DNA from: an uncultured Eubacterium sp.
GTDB taxonomy: Bacteria > Bacillota > Clostridia > Peptostreptococcales > Anaerovoracaceae
Assembly (NCBI GenBank): GCA_946614405.1
Contig: CAMOGZ010000104.1
Coordinates: 1-5,660, forward strand
DNA length: 5,660 bases
Direction: 5' to 3'
Shown: one piece after another, positions 1-5,500 of the stretch
Position numbering within the stretch: position 1 is the first letter of the stretch
Layout of the letters: every line of letters begins with the position of its first letter
Program-made: the position numbers and the translations under genes
Notes under the pieces: model-generated
What the model was told of the DNA's origin: nothing
What the model saw: the letters and a program-made list of their open reading frames with translations, nothing else
Database searches by the model: none

Positions 1-554
1 GCCAGGCTTCTGGCTCTCTTCACACTGCCGTGATCCGGTGATACCACCACCACGTCATCCAGATTCTTGTCTTTGAAATACTTGGCCAGGATCGGCATTC
101 CCACCAGATGATCCACAGGAATATCGAAGTATCCCTGGATCTGGCTGGCATGCAGGTCCATGGTCAGAACGCGGTCTGCTCCCGCTGCTACCAGAAGATT
201 GGCCACCAGCTTGGCTGTGATAGGATCTCTTGCCTTGGCCTTCCGGTCCTGACGGGCATAGCCGTAGTAAGGAATAACTGCATTGATCCGTCCGGCGGAT
301 GCTCTCTTGACGGCGTCGATCATGATCAGAAGCTCCATCAGATTGTCATTGACCGGATCGCATGTGGACTGGATGATGTAAACATCAACTCCGCGAACGC
401 TTTCCCAAAGGTTCACAGAAATCTCTCCGTCGCTGAACTTGGTTACGGTTGCCTTTCCCAGTGGCTTACCCATGATCGATGTGATCTCTTCAGCCAGTTC
501 CGGATGGGAATTGCCGGTGAACACCTTGTAATCTGAAAATGCGCCATTTCTCAT
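1..554 (-). CDS. prs: Ribose-phosphate pyrophosphokinase (PRPP synthetase), N-terminal 184 residues, cut by window edge
   Basis: This cytosolic enzyme makes 5-phosphoribosyl-1-pyrophosphate from ribose 5-phosphate and ATP, feeding purine, pyrimidine, histidine, tryptophan and NAD synthesis. I translated the minus strand from the ATG at 554-552, which gives an uninterrupted frame starting [20 protein letters not shown]. Family landmarks appear in the right order: [10 protein letters not shown] near residue 40, [16 protein letters not shown] near 60-75, the ATP-binding segment [10 protein letters not shown] near 95, TMDLHA near 130, and [14 protein letters not shown] near 170-180. About 184 of the usual ~315 residues are present. 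The PRPP-binding loop and C-terminus lie beyond base 1, so completeness cannot be judged. The start is supported by GGAGGG at 567-562, seven bases upstream. It lies 49 bases after the murC stop with no terminator between, which suggests cotranscription. Confidence 0.96.
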   Translation of the reverse strand, partial: MRNGAFSDYKVFTGNSHPELAEEITSIMGKPLGKATVTKFSDGEISVNLWESVRGVDVYIIQSTCDPVNDNLMELLIMIDAVKRASAGRINAVIPYYGYARQDRKAKARDPITAKLVANLLVAAGADRVLTMDLHASQIQGYFDIPVDHLVGMPILAKYFKDKNLDDVVVVSPDHGSVKRARSL

Positions 555-561
555 TATTTGT

Positions 562-567
562 CCCTCC
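562..567 (-). promoter_or_regulatory. Ribosome binding site of prs
   Basis: GGAGGG on the minus strand ends seven bases before the prs ATG at 554. It fixes the start codon inside the short murC-prs gap and supports independent translation of prs on a shared message. Confidence 0.8.
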
Positions 568-603
568 ATGTTCTCATTACGCTGTTCCTCATCATCAGGG
601 CCG

Positions 604-1977
604 TTACTCCAGGATGAGCTTGCCGACCTTGAAAATATCTCCGGCGCCCATGGTGATCACCAGATCTCCCGATCCGGCGTTCGCCCGGACGAACGCAGCC
701 ATTTCTCCGAAGTCACTGATATAGTGTACTTCCTTATCTGGGTGTTTCTCGCGGATAGCCTCGGCCAGTTTATCAGAGGATATGTTATAGATGTCCTTCT
801 CCCGGGCGGCATAGATATCCGCCAGAAGCAGCACGTCAGCCTGAGCAAAGGCGTCCGCGAACTCATCGAACAAAGCCAGCGTCCGCGTATAGGTGTGGGG
901 CTGGAAGCAGCACCAGACCCTGTTATGCGGGATATTGTGAGCGGCCGAAAGAGTCGCCTTGATCTCCGTGGGATGGTGTGCGTAGTCATCGATGACCTTG
1001 ACGCCGCCGGCTGTGGTGCCGATGACATCGAATCGTCTCTGTGTCCCCTTATACTGTCCCAGTACCCTTGCGATCAGTTCCGGCTCCACTCCCAGCTGAT
1101 GACAGCAGGCAAAGGCGGCACAGGCGTTCAGGATATTATGTTCTCCCGGTACCTGCAGCTGCACGATGCCGAGATCCTCCCCCTCATATCCGATGTGGAA
1201 GGATGGCATGCCATTCTCATCGAAGCGGATGGTGCTGATCTGATAGTCGCTGCTGTTTCCGTAGCCGAAGGTCACGACGCCGGGCAGATCCCGGATCACT
1301 TCCGCAACGAAAGGATTGGAATCATAAGCGATGATCTTGCCGCCGGCCGGTACCTGCTTGGCAAACTGGTCGAAGGACCGTACGATATGGTCGATGTCTT
1401 TAAAATAGTCCAGGTGATCGGAATCGATGTTCAGGATCACCTCGATCTGAGGCCGGAGCTCCAGGAAACTGTCACGGTATTCACATGCCTCTGTGACGAA
1501 ATAATCGCCCTTGCCCACCTTGACGTTTCCTCCGATCTCAGCAAGCTGTCCCCCCACAAGGATCGTCGGGTGCAGGCTCGCTTCCTCCAGAACCAAAGAA
1601 ACCATAGAAGTCGTGGTGGTTTTCCCATGTGTGCCGCTGATGGCGATACTGACTCCGTACTCATCCATCAGGGTCCCCAGGACCTCCGCTCTGCTCGCCA
1701 GGGGGATCCCCAGCTCCCGGGCGCGGACGATCTCCGGATTCTCATCAGCTATGGCTGCGGAATAAACGATCAGGTCTGCATTCTCCACATTCGAACTTCT
1801 ATGGCCAATATAAATATCAGCTCCCATTGATTTCAGATGATCGGTAATGTCGGATTCCTTCATATCGGATCCGGAAACATGGTAGCCGCGGTCCAGAAGG
1901 ATCGCTGCGATTCCGGAAAGGCCGATTCCGCCGATACCGATACAATGGATGCTTCGGTATTTCTTAAGATCTATCAT
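604..1977 (-). CDS. murC: UDP-N-acetylmuramate--L-alanine ligase (MurC), complete
   Basis: MurC is a cytosolic enzyme that adds L-alanine to UDP-MurNAc using ATP, the first step in building the peptidoglycan stem peptide. The 457-residue product has the three Mur-ligase domains. The N-terminal UDP-binding Rossmann part shows [14 protein letters not shown] at residues 11-24. The central ATPase has the P-loop [10 protein letters not shown] at 114-123, [10 protein letters not shown] at 162-171 and [10 protein letters not shown] at 183-192, then GEHNILNA at 278-285. The C-terminal domain has RRFDVIG at 314-320, [10 protein letters not shown] at 330-339 and QPHTYTRT at 359-366. HPTEI and the short GIGGIG start favour MurC over MurD, MurE or MurF. 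The length is slightly above the ~430-450 common in Firmicutes. AAGGGG lies nine bases upstream of the ATG. It precedes prs and diverges from spoVG. A long plus-strand frame over the same bases is only its shadow. Confidence 0.98.
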   Translation of the reverse strand: MIDLKKYRSIHCIGIGGIGLSGIAAILLDRGYHVSGSDMKESDITDHLKSMGADIYIGHRSSNVENADLIVYSAAIADENPEIVRARELGIPLASRAEVLGTLMDEYGVSIAISGTHGKTTTTSMVSLVLEEASLHPTILVGGQLAEIGGNVKVGKGDYFVTEACEYRDSFLELRPQIEVILNIDSDHLDYFKDIDHIVRSFDQFAKQVPAGGKIIAYDSNPFVAEVIRDLPGVVTFGYGNSSDYQISTIRFDENGMPSFHIGYEGEDLGIVQLQVPGEHNILNACAAFACCHQLGVEPELIARVLGQYKGTQRRFDVIGTTAGGVKVIDDYAHHPTEIKATLSAAHNIPHNRVWCCFQPHTYTRTLALFDEFADAFAQADVLLLADIYAAREKDIYNISSDKLAEAIREKHPDKEVHYISDFGEMAAFVRANAGSGDLVITMGAGDIFKVGKLILE

Positions 1978-1986
1978 AGTCTTCTT

Positions 1987-1992
1987 CCCCTT
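1987..1992 (-). promoter_or_regulatory. Ribosome binding site of murC
   Basis: AAGGGG on the minus strand is separated by nine bases from the murC ATG at 1977-1975. No better in-frame start with a Shine-Dalgarno match is seen upstream. Confidence 0.65.
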
Positions 1993-2074
1993 TTGTCAAA
2001 AAATAACGACACAAACTCGACCTCACCTTATCTGTGGGATCGATCTGAATGTATCTTCTCGTCTTGTAAGCATT

Positions 2075-2083
2075 ATTATAGCA
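2075..2083 (-). promoter_or_regulatory. Probable extended -10 promoter of murC-prs
   Basis: The minus strand reads TGCTATAAT, a perfect TATAAT with the extended TGn element. The hexamer 17 bases upstream (AAGCAT) is a poor -35, as expected when an extended -10 carries the promoter. The predicted start near 2068 leaves an untranslated leader of about 90 bases before murC. The 8-base palindrome GCATATGC (2081-2088) overlaps the TGn element. Confidence 0.6.
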
Positions 2084-2142
2084 TATGCATCCGAAAAATG
2101 CTTTATATAATTCAAATTTTCTGCGGCGATTTCAATCTTGGA

Positions 2143-2164
2143 AACCAAACGACACATTTTGGTT
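2143..2164. repeat. Inverted repeat beside the spoVG promoter, possible operator
   Basis: AACCAAA (2143-2149) and TTTGGTT (2158-2164) form a perfect 7-base inverted repeat with an 8-base centre. It ends one base before the proposed spoVG -35. A nearby TTGG (2138-2141) adds a third half-site-like piece. The position suits a regulator site, but no protein can be named. Confidence 0.35.
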
Positions 2165-2165
2165 A

Positions 2166-2194
2166 TTGCACTCGTTCAAAAACTCATGTATAAT
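2166..2194 (+). promoter_or_regulatory. Probable promoter of spoVG
   Basis: A perfect TATAAT at 2189-2194 is preceded, with a 17-base spacer, by TTGCAC at 2166-2171, which matches the consensus -35 at three of six positions. Start of transcription is expected near 2201, giving a ~30-base leader. This looks like a housekeeping-sigma promoter. I did not find the GAAT -10 motif typical of the sigma-H promoter that drives spoVG in Bacillus subtilis. Confidence 0.65.
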
Positions 2195-2220
2195 GAGGTA
2201 ACAAAATAATAGAGCCAGAG

Positions 2221-2226
2221 AGGTGG
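2221..2226 (+). promoter_or_regulatory. Ribosome binding site that decides the spoVG start
   Basis: AGGTGG, preceded by GAG, lies six bases before the ATG at 2233 but only three before an in-frame GTG at 2230. The spacing favours the ATG, which also gives the usual SpoVG amino-terminus. Confidence 0.7.
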
Positions 2227-2232
2227 TAAGTG

Positions 2233-2529
2233 ATGAACATTACTGATGTTAGGATTCGCAAGGTTACTGCTGAAGGCAAAATGAAGGCCATTGTTTCGGT
2301 CACGTTTGATGACGAGTTCGTTGTGCATGATATTAAGATTATTGAGGGCCAGAATGGTCTCTTCATAGCCATGCCAAGCAGAAAAATGGGAGAAGGAGAC
2401 TTCCGCGATATCGCTCATCCACTGACTTCAGAGACCCGAAACAGGATCAAGGACGCGATTTTTGCCGAGTATGACAAAGTACTAGCCAACCAGGAAAGCG
2501 AAGAAGACACCCCGGCAGCTGAGGAGTAA
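2233..2529 (+). CDS. spoVG: SpoVG family regulator, complete
   Basis: The 98-residue product begins [11 protein letters not shown] and continues through the highly conserved SpoVG core: [19 protein letters not shown] near residues 23-41, [21 protein letters not shown] near 45-65, then the helical [19 protein letters not shown]. SpoVG proteins are small, usually 84-100 residues, and bind DNA and RNA. In Bacillus subtilis the protein affects septation and sporulation, and in Staphylococcus and Listeria it acts as a global regulator. The acidic tail ([11 protein letters not shown]) is typically variable. An in-frame GTG at 2230 would add one residue but is too close to the ribosome binding site. 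Codons end in T or A more often (GTT, ATT, GAT) than in the adjacent CoA-transferase gene. It is transcribed alone, with promoter and terminator at each end, and diverges from murC. Presence of spoVG does not prove sporulation, because many non-sporing Firmicutes keep it. Confidence 0.97.
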   Translation: MNITDVRIRKVTAEGKMKAIVSVTFDDEFVVHDIKIIEGQNGLFIAMPSRKMGEGDFRDIAHPLTSETRNRIKDAIFAEYDKVLANQESEEDTPAAEE

Positions 2530-2551
2530 TATATATATTACATGACATAAT

Positions 2552-2583
2552 AAAGGACCGTTGCAAAAGCAACGGTCCTTTTT
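2552..2583 (+). terminator. Intrinsic terminator of spoVG
   Basis: A perfect 13-base stem, AAAGGACCGTTGC (2552-2564) with GCAACGGTCCTTT (2569-2581), encloses an AAAA loop. It ends in a run of five T (2579-2583), followed by CTT. It lies 22 bases after the spoVG stop and isolates it from the CoA-transferase gene. Confidence 0.93.
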
Positions 2584-2606
2584 CTTGCAGGTATCTGAAC
2601 AATAAA

Positions 2607-2618
2607 AATACATGTATT
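2607..2618. repeat. 12-base palindrome upstream of the CoA-transferase promoter
   Basis: AATACATGTATT is a perfect palindrome ending three bases before the proposed -35 at 2622. The position fits an activator or repressor site. It could also be chance in AT-rich DNA, and no regulator is recognised. Confidence 0.35.
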
Positions 2619-2621
2619 CGG

Positions 2622-2650
2622 TTGAAGGCCGGTGGCGGTGATGATATCAT
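2622..2650 (+). promoter_or_regulatory. Probable promoter of the CoA-transferase gene
   Basis: TTGAAG (2622-2627), a 17-base spacer and TATCAT (2645-2650) match the consensus at four of six and five of six positions. The -10 is preceded by TGA (2642-2644), an extended -10 element. Transcription would start near 2657, about 38 bases before the ATG. Confidence 0.62.
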
Positions 2651-2694
2651 AAAACTATGACTGAATTCAAGTAATATCAGAAAGGAAAACGATT

Positions 2695-4203
2695 ATGGAA
2701 CATGAAGAAAGAATCAGAGAACGTCTGCGCAGTGAAGAGGGATTCCGTAAGATCACCACAGCGGAAGAAGCCGCCATGCTGATCAAAGACGGTATGGTCC
2801 TGGGAGTCAGCGGTTTCACCGCATCCGGCTACCCCAAGGCAGTCCCCCACGCCCTTGCAGAGCGTGGAAAGAGCGGTGAGAAGATCAAGGTCGACCTGTA
2901 TTCCGGTGCATCCCTGGGTCCTCAGATCGACACGGAGCTTACCGAAGCCGGCATCCTGCGCTACCGTATGCCATATATGACCAATAAGAATCTCCGGAAG
3001 GCTATCAATGCCGGCGAGTGCGACTACGTCGACATGCATCTTTCCCAGTCCGCTCAGTATGTAAACTACGGCGTCATGCCGAAGATCGACATCGCCATCG
3101 TGGAGGCCCTGGCCATCAACGAGGACGGCAGCATCGTCCCCACCACTTCCGTGGGCAATACGCCATCCTTTGTGAAACAGGCGGACAAGGTGATCGTAGA
3201 GCTGAACCTCCTTCAGCCTGCTGGCCTGGAGGGCATGCATGACTGCATCGTCCTGGACAACCCGCCAAACCGCGGACCCATCAACATCTGCCACCCGGGA
3301 GACCGCATCGGCAAGCCCTATATCGAATGCGGATGGGACAAGATCGCAGCCATCGTGATCACAGAGATCCAGGACGGACTCCGTCCACTGGGCGCAGTCA
3401 ACGAGAACTCTCAGAAGATCGCAGACAATATCATCGACTTCCTGAACGGTGAAGTCGCCGCAGGCAGACTCACAGATACCCTGCTTCCTCTGCAGTCCGG
3501 CGTAGGCAGCGTGGCCAATGCCGTACTGTACGGACTTCTGGACTCCGACTTCCATGATCTGACCTGCTACACTGAGGTGGTCCAGGATTCCATGCTGGAG
3601 CTGATCAAATCCGGGAAAGCCGTCTGCGCATCCACAACAGCCATCACCCCTTCCCCGGAGATGAAGGAGAAATTCGACCAGGAATGCGAGCAGTACCGTG
3701 GCAAGCTGGTCTTCCGTCCGGAGGACATCAGCAACAACCCGGAGGTCATCCGCCGACTGGGCGTCATCTCCATGAACACGGCACTGGAATGTGACATCTA
3801 CGGAAACGTCAACTCCACTCACGTAAACGGAAGCGGCATGATGAACGGAATCGGCGGAAGCGGTGACTTCTCCCGCAACGCAGGGATCACCATCTTCTCC
3901 ACCGTCTCCACCGCCAAGGACGGCGCCATCTCATCCATCGTCCCCTTCTGCTCCCATGTGGACCATACAGAGCACGAGGTACACGTTATCGTAACAGAAC
4001 AGGGATATGCCGATCTCCGCGGTCTCAGCCCCAAACAGCGCGCAGTACGCATCATTGAGAACTGCGCTCACCCGGACTACCGCGACATGCTGATGGATTA
4101 CTTCAAACGCGCCTGCGAGCAGAGTGCCCTGCACACGCCTCACATTCTGGATGAGGCCCTCTCCTGGCACGCAAGAGCTCAGAAGACCGGTTCCATGAAA
4201 TAA
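2695..4203 (+). CDS. Acetyl-CoA hydrolase/transferase family, probable succinate (or acetate) CoA-transferase
   Basis: The 502-residue product fits the class I CoA-transferases of the acetyl-CoA hydrolase/transferase family (AarC, YgfH/ScpC, Cat1 group; usual length about 500). These cytosolic enzymes swap CoA between acyl-CoA and a free acid such as succinate or acetate. Landmarks are GVSGFTASGYPKAVP near 37-51, QSGVGSVANA at 267-276, CYTEVVQDSM at 291-300 with the expected catalytic glutamate at residue 294, RPEDISNNPE at 341-350, GIGGSGDF at 385-392, and VTEQGYADLRGLSPKQRA at 433-450. E294, N347, G388 and E435 appear to match the active-site numbering I recall for Acetobacter AarC. Substrate cannot be fixed from sequence; succinyl-CoA:acetate is most likely, and butyryl or propionyl donors are possible. 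AAAGGA lies eight bases before the ATG. The strong bias to C-ending codons suggests high expression. It is a single-gene unit with its own promoter and terminator. Confidence 0.93.
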   Translation: MEHEERIRERLRSEEGFRKITTAEEAAMLIKDGMVLGVSGFTASGYPKAVPHALAERGKSGEKIKVDLYSGASLGPQIDTELTEAGILRYRMPYMTNKNLRKAINAGECDYVDMHLSQSAQYVNYGVMPKIDIAIVEALAINEDGSIVPTTSVGNTPSFVKQADKVIVELNLLQPAGLEGMHDCIVLDNPPNRGPINICHPGDRIGKPYIECGWDKIAAIVITEIQDGLRPLGAVNENSQKIADNIIDFLNGEVAAGRLTDTLLPLQSGVGSVANAVLYGLLDSDFHDLTCYTEVVQDSMLELIKSGKAVCASTTAITPSPEMKEKFDQECEQYRGKLVFRPEDISNNPEVIRRLGVISMNTALECDIYGNVNSTHVNGSGMMNGIGGSGDFSRNAGITIFSTVSTAKDGAISSIVPFCSHVDHTEHEVHVIVTEQGYADLRGLSPKQRAVRIIENCAHPDYRDMLMDYFKRACEQSALHTPHILDEALSWHARAQKTGSMK

Positions 4204-4213
4204 ATAACGCCAA

Positions 4214-4259
4214 AGGCGCCACGGACCTGCTTTCCCTGCAGGCTGCGGCGCCTCTTTTA
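4214..4259. terminator. Terminator between convergent CoA-transferase and deacylase genes
   Basis: Outer arms AGGCGCC (4214-4220) and GGCGCCT (4247-4253), with inner arms CCTGC (4226-4230) and GCAGG (4238-4242), make an interrupted hairpin. On the plus strand it is followed by CTTTTATT. On the minus strand the stem runs into TTTGGCGTTATTT, so it may act weakly in both directions. Confidence 0.75.
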
Positions 4260-4266
4260 TTCTCTT

Positions 4267-4776
4267 CTATTCGGTTTCCATCTCCATGATCACTTCATTT
4301 CCCAGATAATCAAGGACCCTCAGGAAGTCCTTCTTATGAAGTGAGATGGTGGCAGTGTTGCGGCATGGATGCAGGTTCAGAAGCTCCTCATCATCCGCTG
4401 CGACGATCTCATTGCCCAGGACCGCTGTGACCTTCTTCTCCGTGTCATTCATGAGTCCATAGGGCGTCACCGAGCCCGGCTTCAGCTTCATCAGCTCCCA
4501 GAGCTCTTCCTCTGTGGCAAACCGGTTCTTCCCCCACCCTGTGACCTGCTTGAAGTGCTTCTGATCCATCCTCCGGTGATCCTCCAGAACCACCAGGTAA
4601 TAGTGCTCCGCCTTCTTATCCTTGATCAGCAGGTTCTTCAGGTTGATCCCCGGGAACATCAGATCCTCTGCTCCCTCCTGGAAGGCCGAGAACAAAGCCT
4701 CATGCTCGTGAACGGTATAATCCGTAATGTTCAATTCTTTCAATATCTCATATAATCTTGCTTCATTCTGATCCAT
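4267..4776 (-). CDS. YbaK/ProX-type aminoacyl-tRNA deacylase (prolyl-tRNA synthetase associated domain), complete
   Basis: From the ATG at 4776 the product has 169 residues, the usual size for free-standing ProRS-associated editing domains. These cytosolic proteins hydrolyse mischarged tRNA, most often Ala-tRNA(Pro). Diagnostic segments are VHEHEALFSAFQEG near 22-35, LKNLLIKDKK at 46-55 with the conserved lysine-rich strand, LVVLEDHRRMD at 61-71, PGSVTPYGLMND at 100-111, and HPCRNTATISL at 136-146. The pattern resembles ProXp-ala/PrdX-like members more than bacterial EbsC or YbaK, but the exact tRNA substrate is inference. The open frame extends 10 codons further to 4806. I reject that start because it falls upstream of the predicted transcription start, and because AGGAGG sits six bases before the internal ATG. 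The gene converges on the CoA-transferase gene and diverges from the iron-sulfur protein gene. Confidence 0.9.
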   Translation of the reverse strand: MDQNEARLYEILKELNITDYTVHEHEALFSAFQEGAEDLMFPGINLKNLLIKDKKAEHYYLVVLEDHRRMDQKHFKQVTGWGKNRFATEEELWELMKLKPGSVTPYGLMNDTEKKVTAVLGNEIVAADDEELLNLHPCRNTATISLHKKDFLRVLDYLGNEVIMEMETE

Positions 4777-4782
4777 GTCTCT

Positions 4783-4788
4783 CCTCCT
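4783..4788 (-). promoter_or_regulatory. Ribosome binding site that decides the deacylase start
   Basis: AGGAGG on the minus strand, six bases before the ATG at 4776, is a perfect Shine-Dalgarno sequence. It shows that the longer frame beginning at 4806 is not the real coding start. Confidence 0.88.
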
Positions 4789-4795
4789 GGAATTT

Positions 4796-4824
4796 ATTCT
4801 ACTCATTTACCACCCTCAGGTCAA
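4796..4824 (-). promoter_or_regulatory. Promoter of the deacylase gene
   Basis: On the minus strand TTGACC (4824-4819), a 17-base spacer and TAGAAT (4801-4796) each match the consensus at five of six positions. The predicted start near 4789 leaves a very short leader of about 12 bases, just enough for the AGGAGG site. Confidence 0.75.
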
Positions 4825-4836
4825 TCTCTTTTCCAT
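4816..4836 (-). other. Possible six-residue leader frame (MEKRLT) upstream of the deacylase
   Basis: On the minus strand ATG at 4836 opens the frame MEKRLT and ends at TGA (4818-4816). A perfect AGGAGG stands nine bases upstream. The frame overlaps the deacylase -35 element, so it could be translated only from a transcript that starts farther upstream, for which there is an extended -10 candidate at 4865-4873. It may be chance. Confidence 0.3.
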
Positions 4837-4837
4837 C

Positions 4838-4866
4838 TTCCCTATCCTCCTGTTTTCGGTTACAAT
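4838..4866 (+). promoter_or_regulatory. Weak candidate promoter of the BFD-like gene
   Basis: TACAAT (4861-4866) matches the -10 consensus at five of six positions. The hexamer 17 bases upstream, TTCCCT (4838-4843), matches only three. It is placed correctly, about 35 bases before the ATG, but the -35 is poor. Confidence 0.35.
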
Positions 4867-4873
4867 AATATCA
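4865..4873 (-). promoter_or_regulatory. Candidate extended -10 on the minus strand, overlapping the plus-strand -10
   Basis: The minus strand reads TGATATTAT, a five-of-six -10 with an extended TGn element and no good -35. It shares bases with TACAAT on the opposite strand, so the two would exclude one another. It could produce a longer deacylase transcript carrying the MEKRLT frame. Confidence 0.3.
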
Positions 4874-4901
4874 GGTAACGAATAGAAATGAAGGAGCGAG
4901 T

Positions 4902-5096
4902 ATGGATAGGAAATCAAGAGAATACGAAGTTTGCTTATGCTATCACACCACCCGGGGCGAAGTGGAAGACTTCATCCGGGAACACGGCATCACCGATCTG
5001 AAAACCCTGTGCGAGGAAATGAAGATCGGCGACAAATGCGGCGGCTGCCGGGAGGATCTGGACATGATCCTCACAGAAGTGAACGCCGGGGAATAG
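4902..5096 (+). CDS. Small BFD-like [2Fe-2S]-binding protein, complete
   Basis: The 64-residue product has the cysteine layout of the bacterioferritin-associated ferredoxin (BFD)-like [2Fe-2S] domain. C11 and C13 form a C-x-C near the start and C46 and C49 form a C-x-x-C (KCGGC) near the end, separated by two short helical stretches. The VCLCYHTTRGEVEDFIREHG segment matches the usual C-x-C-x5-T-like opening and the following helix. C37 is an extra cysteine not expected to be a ligand. In this family the domain occurs alone or fused to nitrite reductases, NifU or amine oxidases, and free copies carry electrons or release iron from bacterioferritin. No bacterioferritin gene is nearby, so the partner is unknown. 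AAGGAG ends five bases before the ATG. Transcription appears to be monocistronic, with a terminator just downstream. Confidence 0.85.
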   Translation: MDRKSREYEVCLCYHTTRGEVEDFIREHGITDLKTLCEEMKIGDKCGGCREDLDMILTEVNAGE

Positions 5097-5110
5097 CAGA
5101 AACGGATGTG

Positions 5111-5140
5111 CCCGGGCTCTCAGGAGTCCGGGATTTTCTT
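5111..5140 (+). terminator. Intrinsic terminator of the BFD-like gene
   Basis: CCCGGGCTC (5111-5119) pairs with GAGTCCGGG (5124-5132) around a TCAG loop, with one G-U pair. The stem is followed by ATTTTCTT. It lies 14 bases past the stop codon. Confidence 0.82.
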
Positions 5141-5154
5141 ATGCAAAAACAAAG

Positions 5155-5186
5155 AAAAAACCCGAGGGGTTGGGAACTCGGGTTTT
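5155..5186 (-). terminator. Terminator of the tRNA cluster, also active-looking toward the plus strand
   Basis: AAAACCCGAG (5157-5166) and CTCGGGTTTT (5177-5186) make a perfect 10-base stem with a 10-base loop. On the minus strand the stem runs into TTTTTTCTTT, a strong T tract. The stem begins two bases after the CCA end of tRNA-Cys. On the plus strand the stem ends in TTTT, so it could also back up the terminator of the BFD-like gene. Confidence 0.9.
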
Positions 5187-5188
5187 CC

Positions 5189-5263
<75 letters not shown>

Positions 5264-5269
5264 ATTGCA

Positions 5270-5293
5270 AAGCCAAGTTCGAAAACTTGGCTT
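5270..5293 (-). other. UUCG-capped hairpin in the tRNA-Gln to tRNA-Cys spacer
   Basis: On the minus strand AAGCCAAGTT, loop TTCG, then AACTTGGCTT form a perfect 10-base stem in the 36-base spacer. UUCG is an unusually stable tetraloop. Only a short TTTG follows, so it is a poor terminator. An RNase processing element, partial attenuator or insulator for folding is possible. The arm GCCAAGT also occurs in the D-arms of both flanking tRNAs. Confidence 0.6.
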
Positions 5294-5299
5294 GATAAT

Positions 5300-5374
5300 T
5301 GGCTAGGGTAGCAGGATTCGAACCTGCGCATGATGGAATCAGAATCCATTGCCTTACCACTTGGCGATACCCCA
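5300..5374 (-). tRNA. tRNA-Gln (anticodon CTG), CCA encoded
   Basis: On the minus strand the 75-base gene has the acceptor stem TGGGGTA/TACCCTA with one G-U pair. It has the same D-arm sequence GCCAAGTGGTAAGGC as the neighbouring tRNA-Cys. The anticodon arm is ATGGA-TTCTGAT-TCCAT with anticodon CTG at 5342-5340, and the T-arm is GCAGG-TTCGAAT-CCTGC. Discriminator G and CCA follow. The first base pair U1-A72 is typical of glutamine tRNAs. CTG is the minor glutamine isoacceptor; a TTG copy is expected elsewhere. Confidence 0.95.
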
Positions 5375-5382
5375 TTAATATA

Positions 5383-5459
5383 TGGGGTGGGTAGTGGGGA
5401 TCGAACCCACGCATGTAGGAATCACAATCCTATGTCTTAACCACTTGACTATACCCACC
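5383..5459 (-). tRNA. tRNA-His (anticodon GTG), CCA encoded, with G-1
   Basis: On the minus strand the acceptor GTGGGTA pairs with TACCCAC. The anticodon arm is TAGGA-TTGTGAT-TCCTA with anticodon GTG at 5425-5423, and the T-arm is GTGGG-TTCGATC-CCCAC. The base before the first pair is G (5459) and the discriminator is C (5386), giving the G-1:C73 pair that marks histidine tRNAs. The encoded CCA ends eight bases before tRNA-Gln begins. Confidence 0.96.
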
Positions 5460-5470
5460 ACAGTGTAATT

Positions 5471-5500
5471 ATTTTATCATACAAACCTTACGATTGTAAA
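5471..5500 (-). promoter_or_regulatory. Probable promoter of the His-Gln-Cys tRNA group
   Basis: On the minus strand TTTACA (5500-5495), an 18-base spacer and TAAAAT (5476-5471) each match the consensus at five of six positions. The predicted start near 5464 is about five bases before tRNA-His. An overlapping TATGAT is an alternative -10 with a worse spacing. Confidence 0.55.

Noticed and set aside
108..536. 142-codon plus-strand frame near the left edge
   Set aside because: It is antisense to prs, which is read without interruption on the minus strand. The prs frame has no stop within the window, which makes this shadow look more prominent than it is.
568..1830. 420-codon plus-strand open frame opposite murC
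   Set aside because: It lies wholly antisense to a clear MurC and shows no recognisable protein motif. It is explained by the codon bias of murC.
1978..2074. Riboswitch or T-box in the murC leader
   Set aside because: The ~90-base leader shows no T-box core, no paired terminator hairpin and no known aptamer signature.
2677..3822. 381-codon minus-strand open frame opposite the CoA-transferase gene
   Set aside because: The opposite strand encodes an intact CoA-transferase with its catalytic glutamate, and the antisense product has no recognisable domain. Strong C-ending codon bias suppresses stops in the antisense frame.
4369..4755. 128-codon plus-strand frame opposite the deacylase
   Set aside because: The minus strand has the conserved ProX-type motifs, promoter and ribosome binding site. 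The plus frame has none of these.
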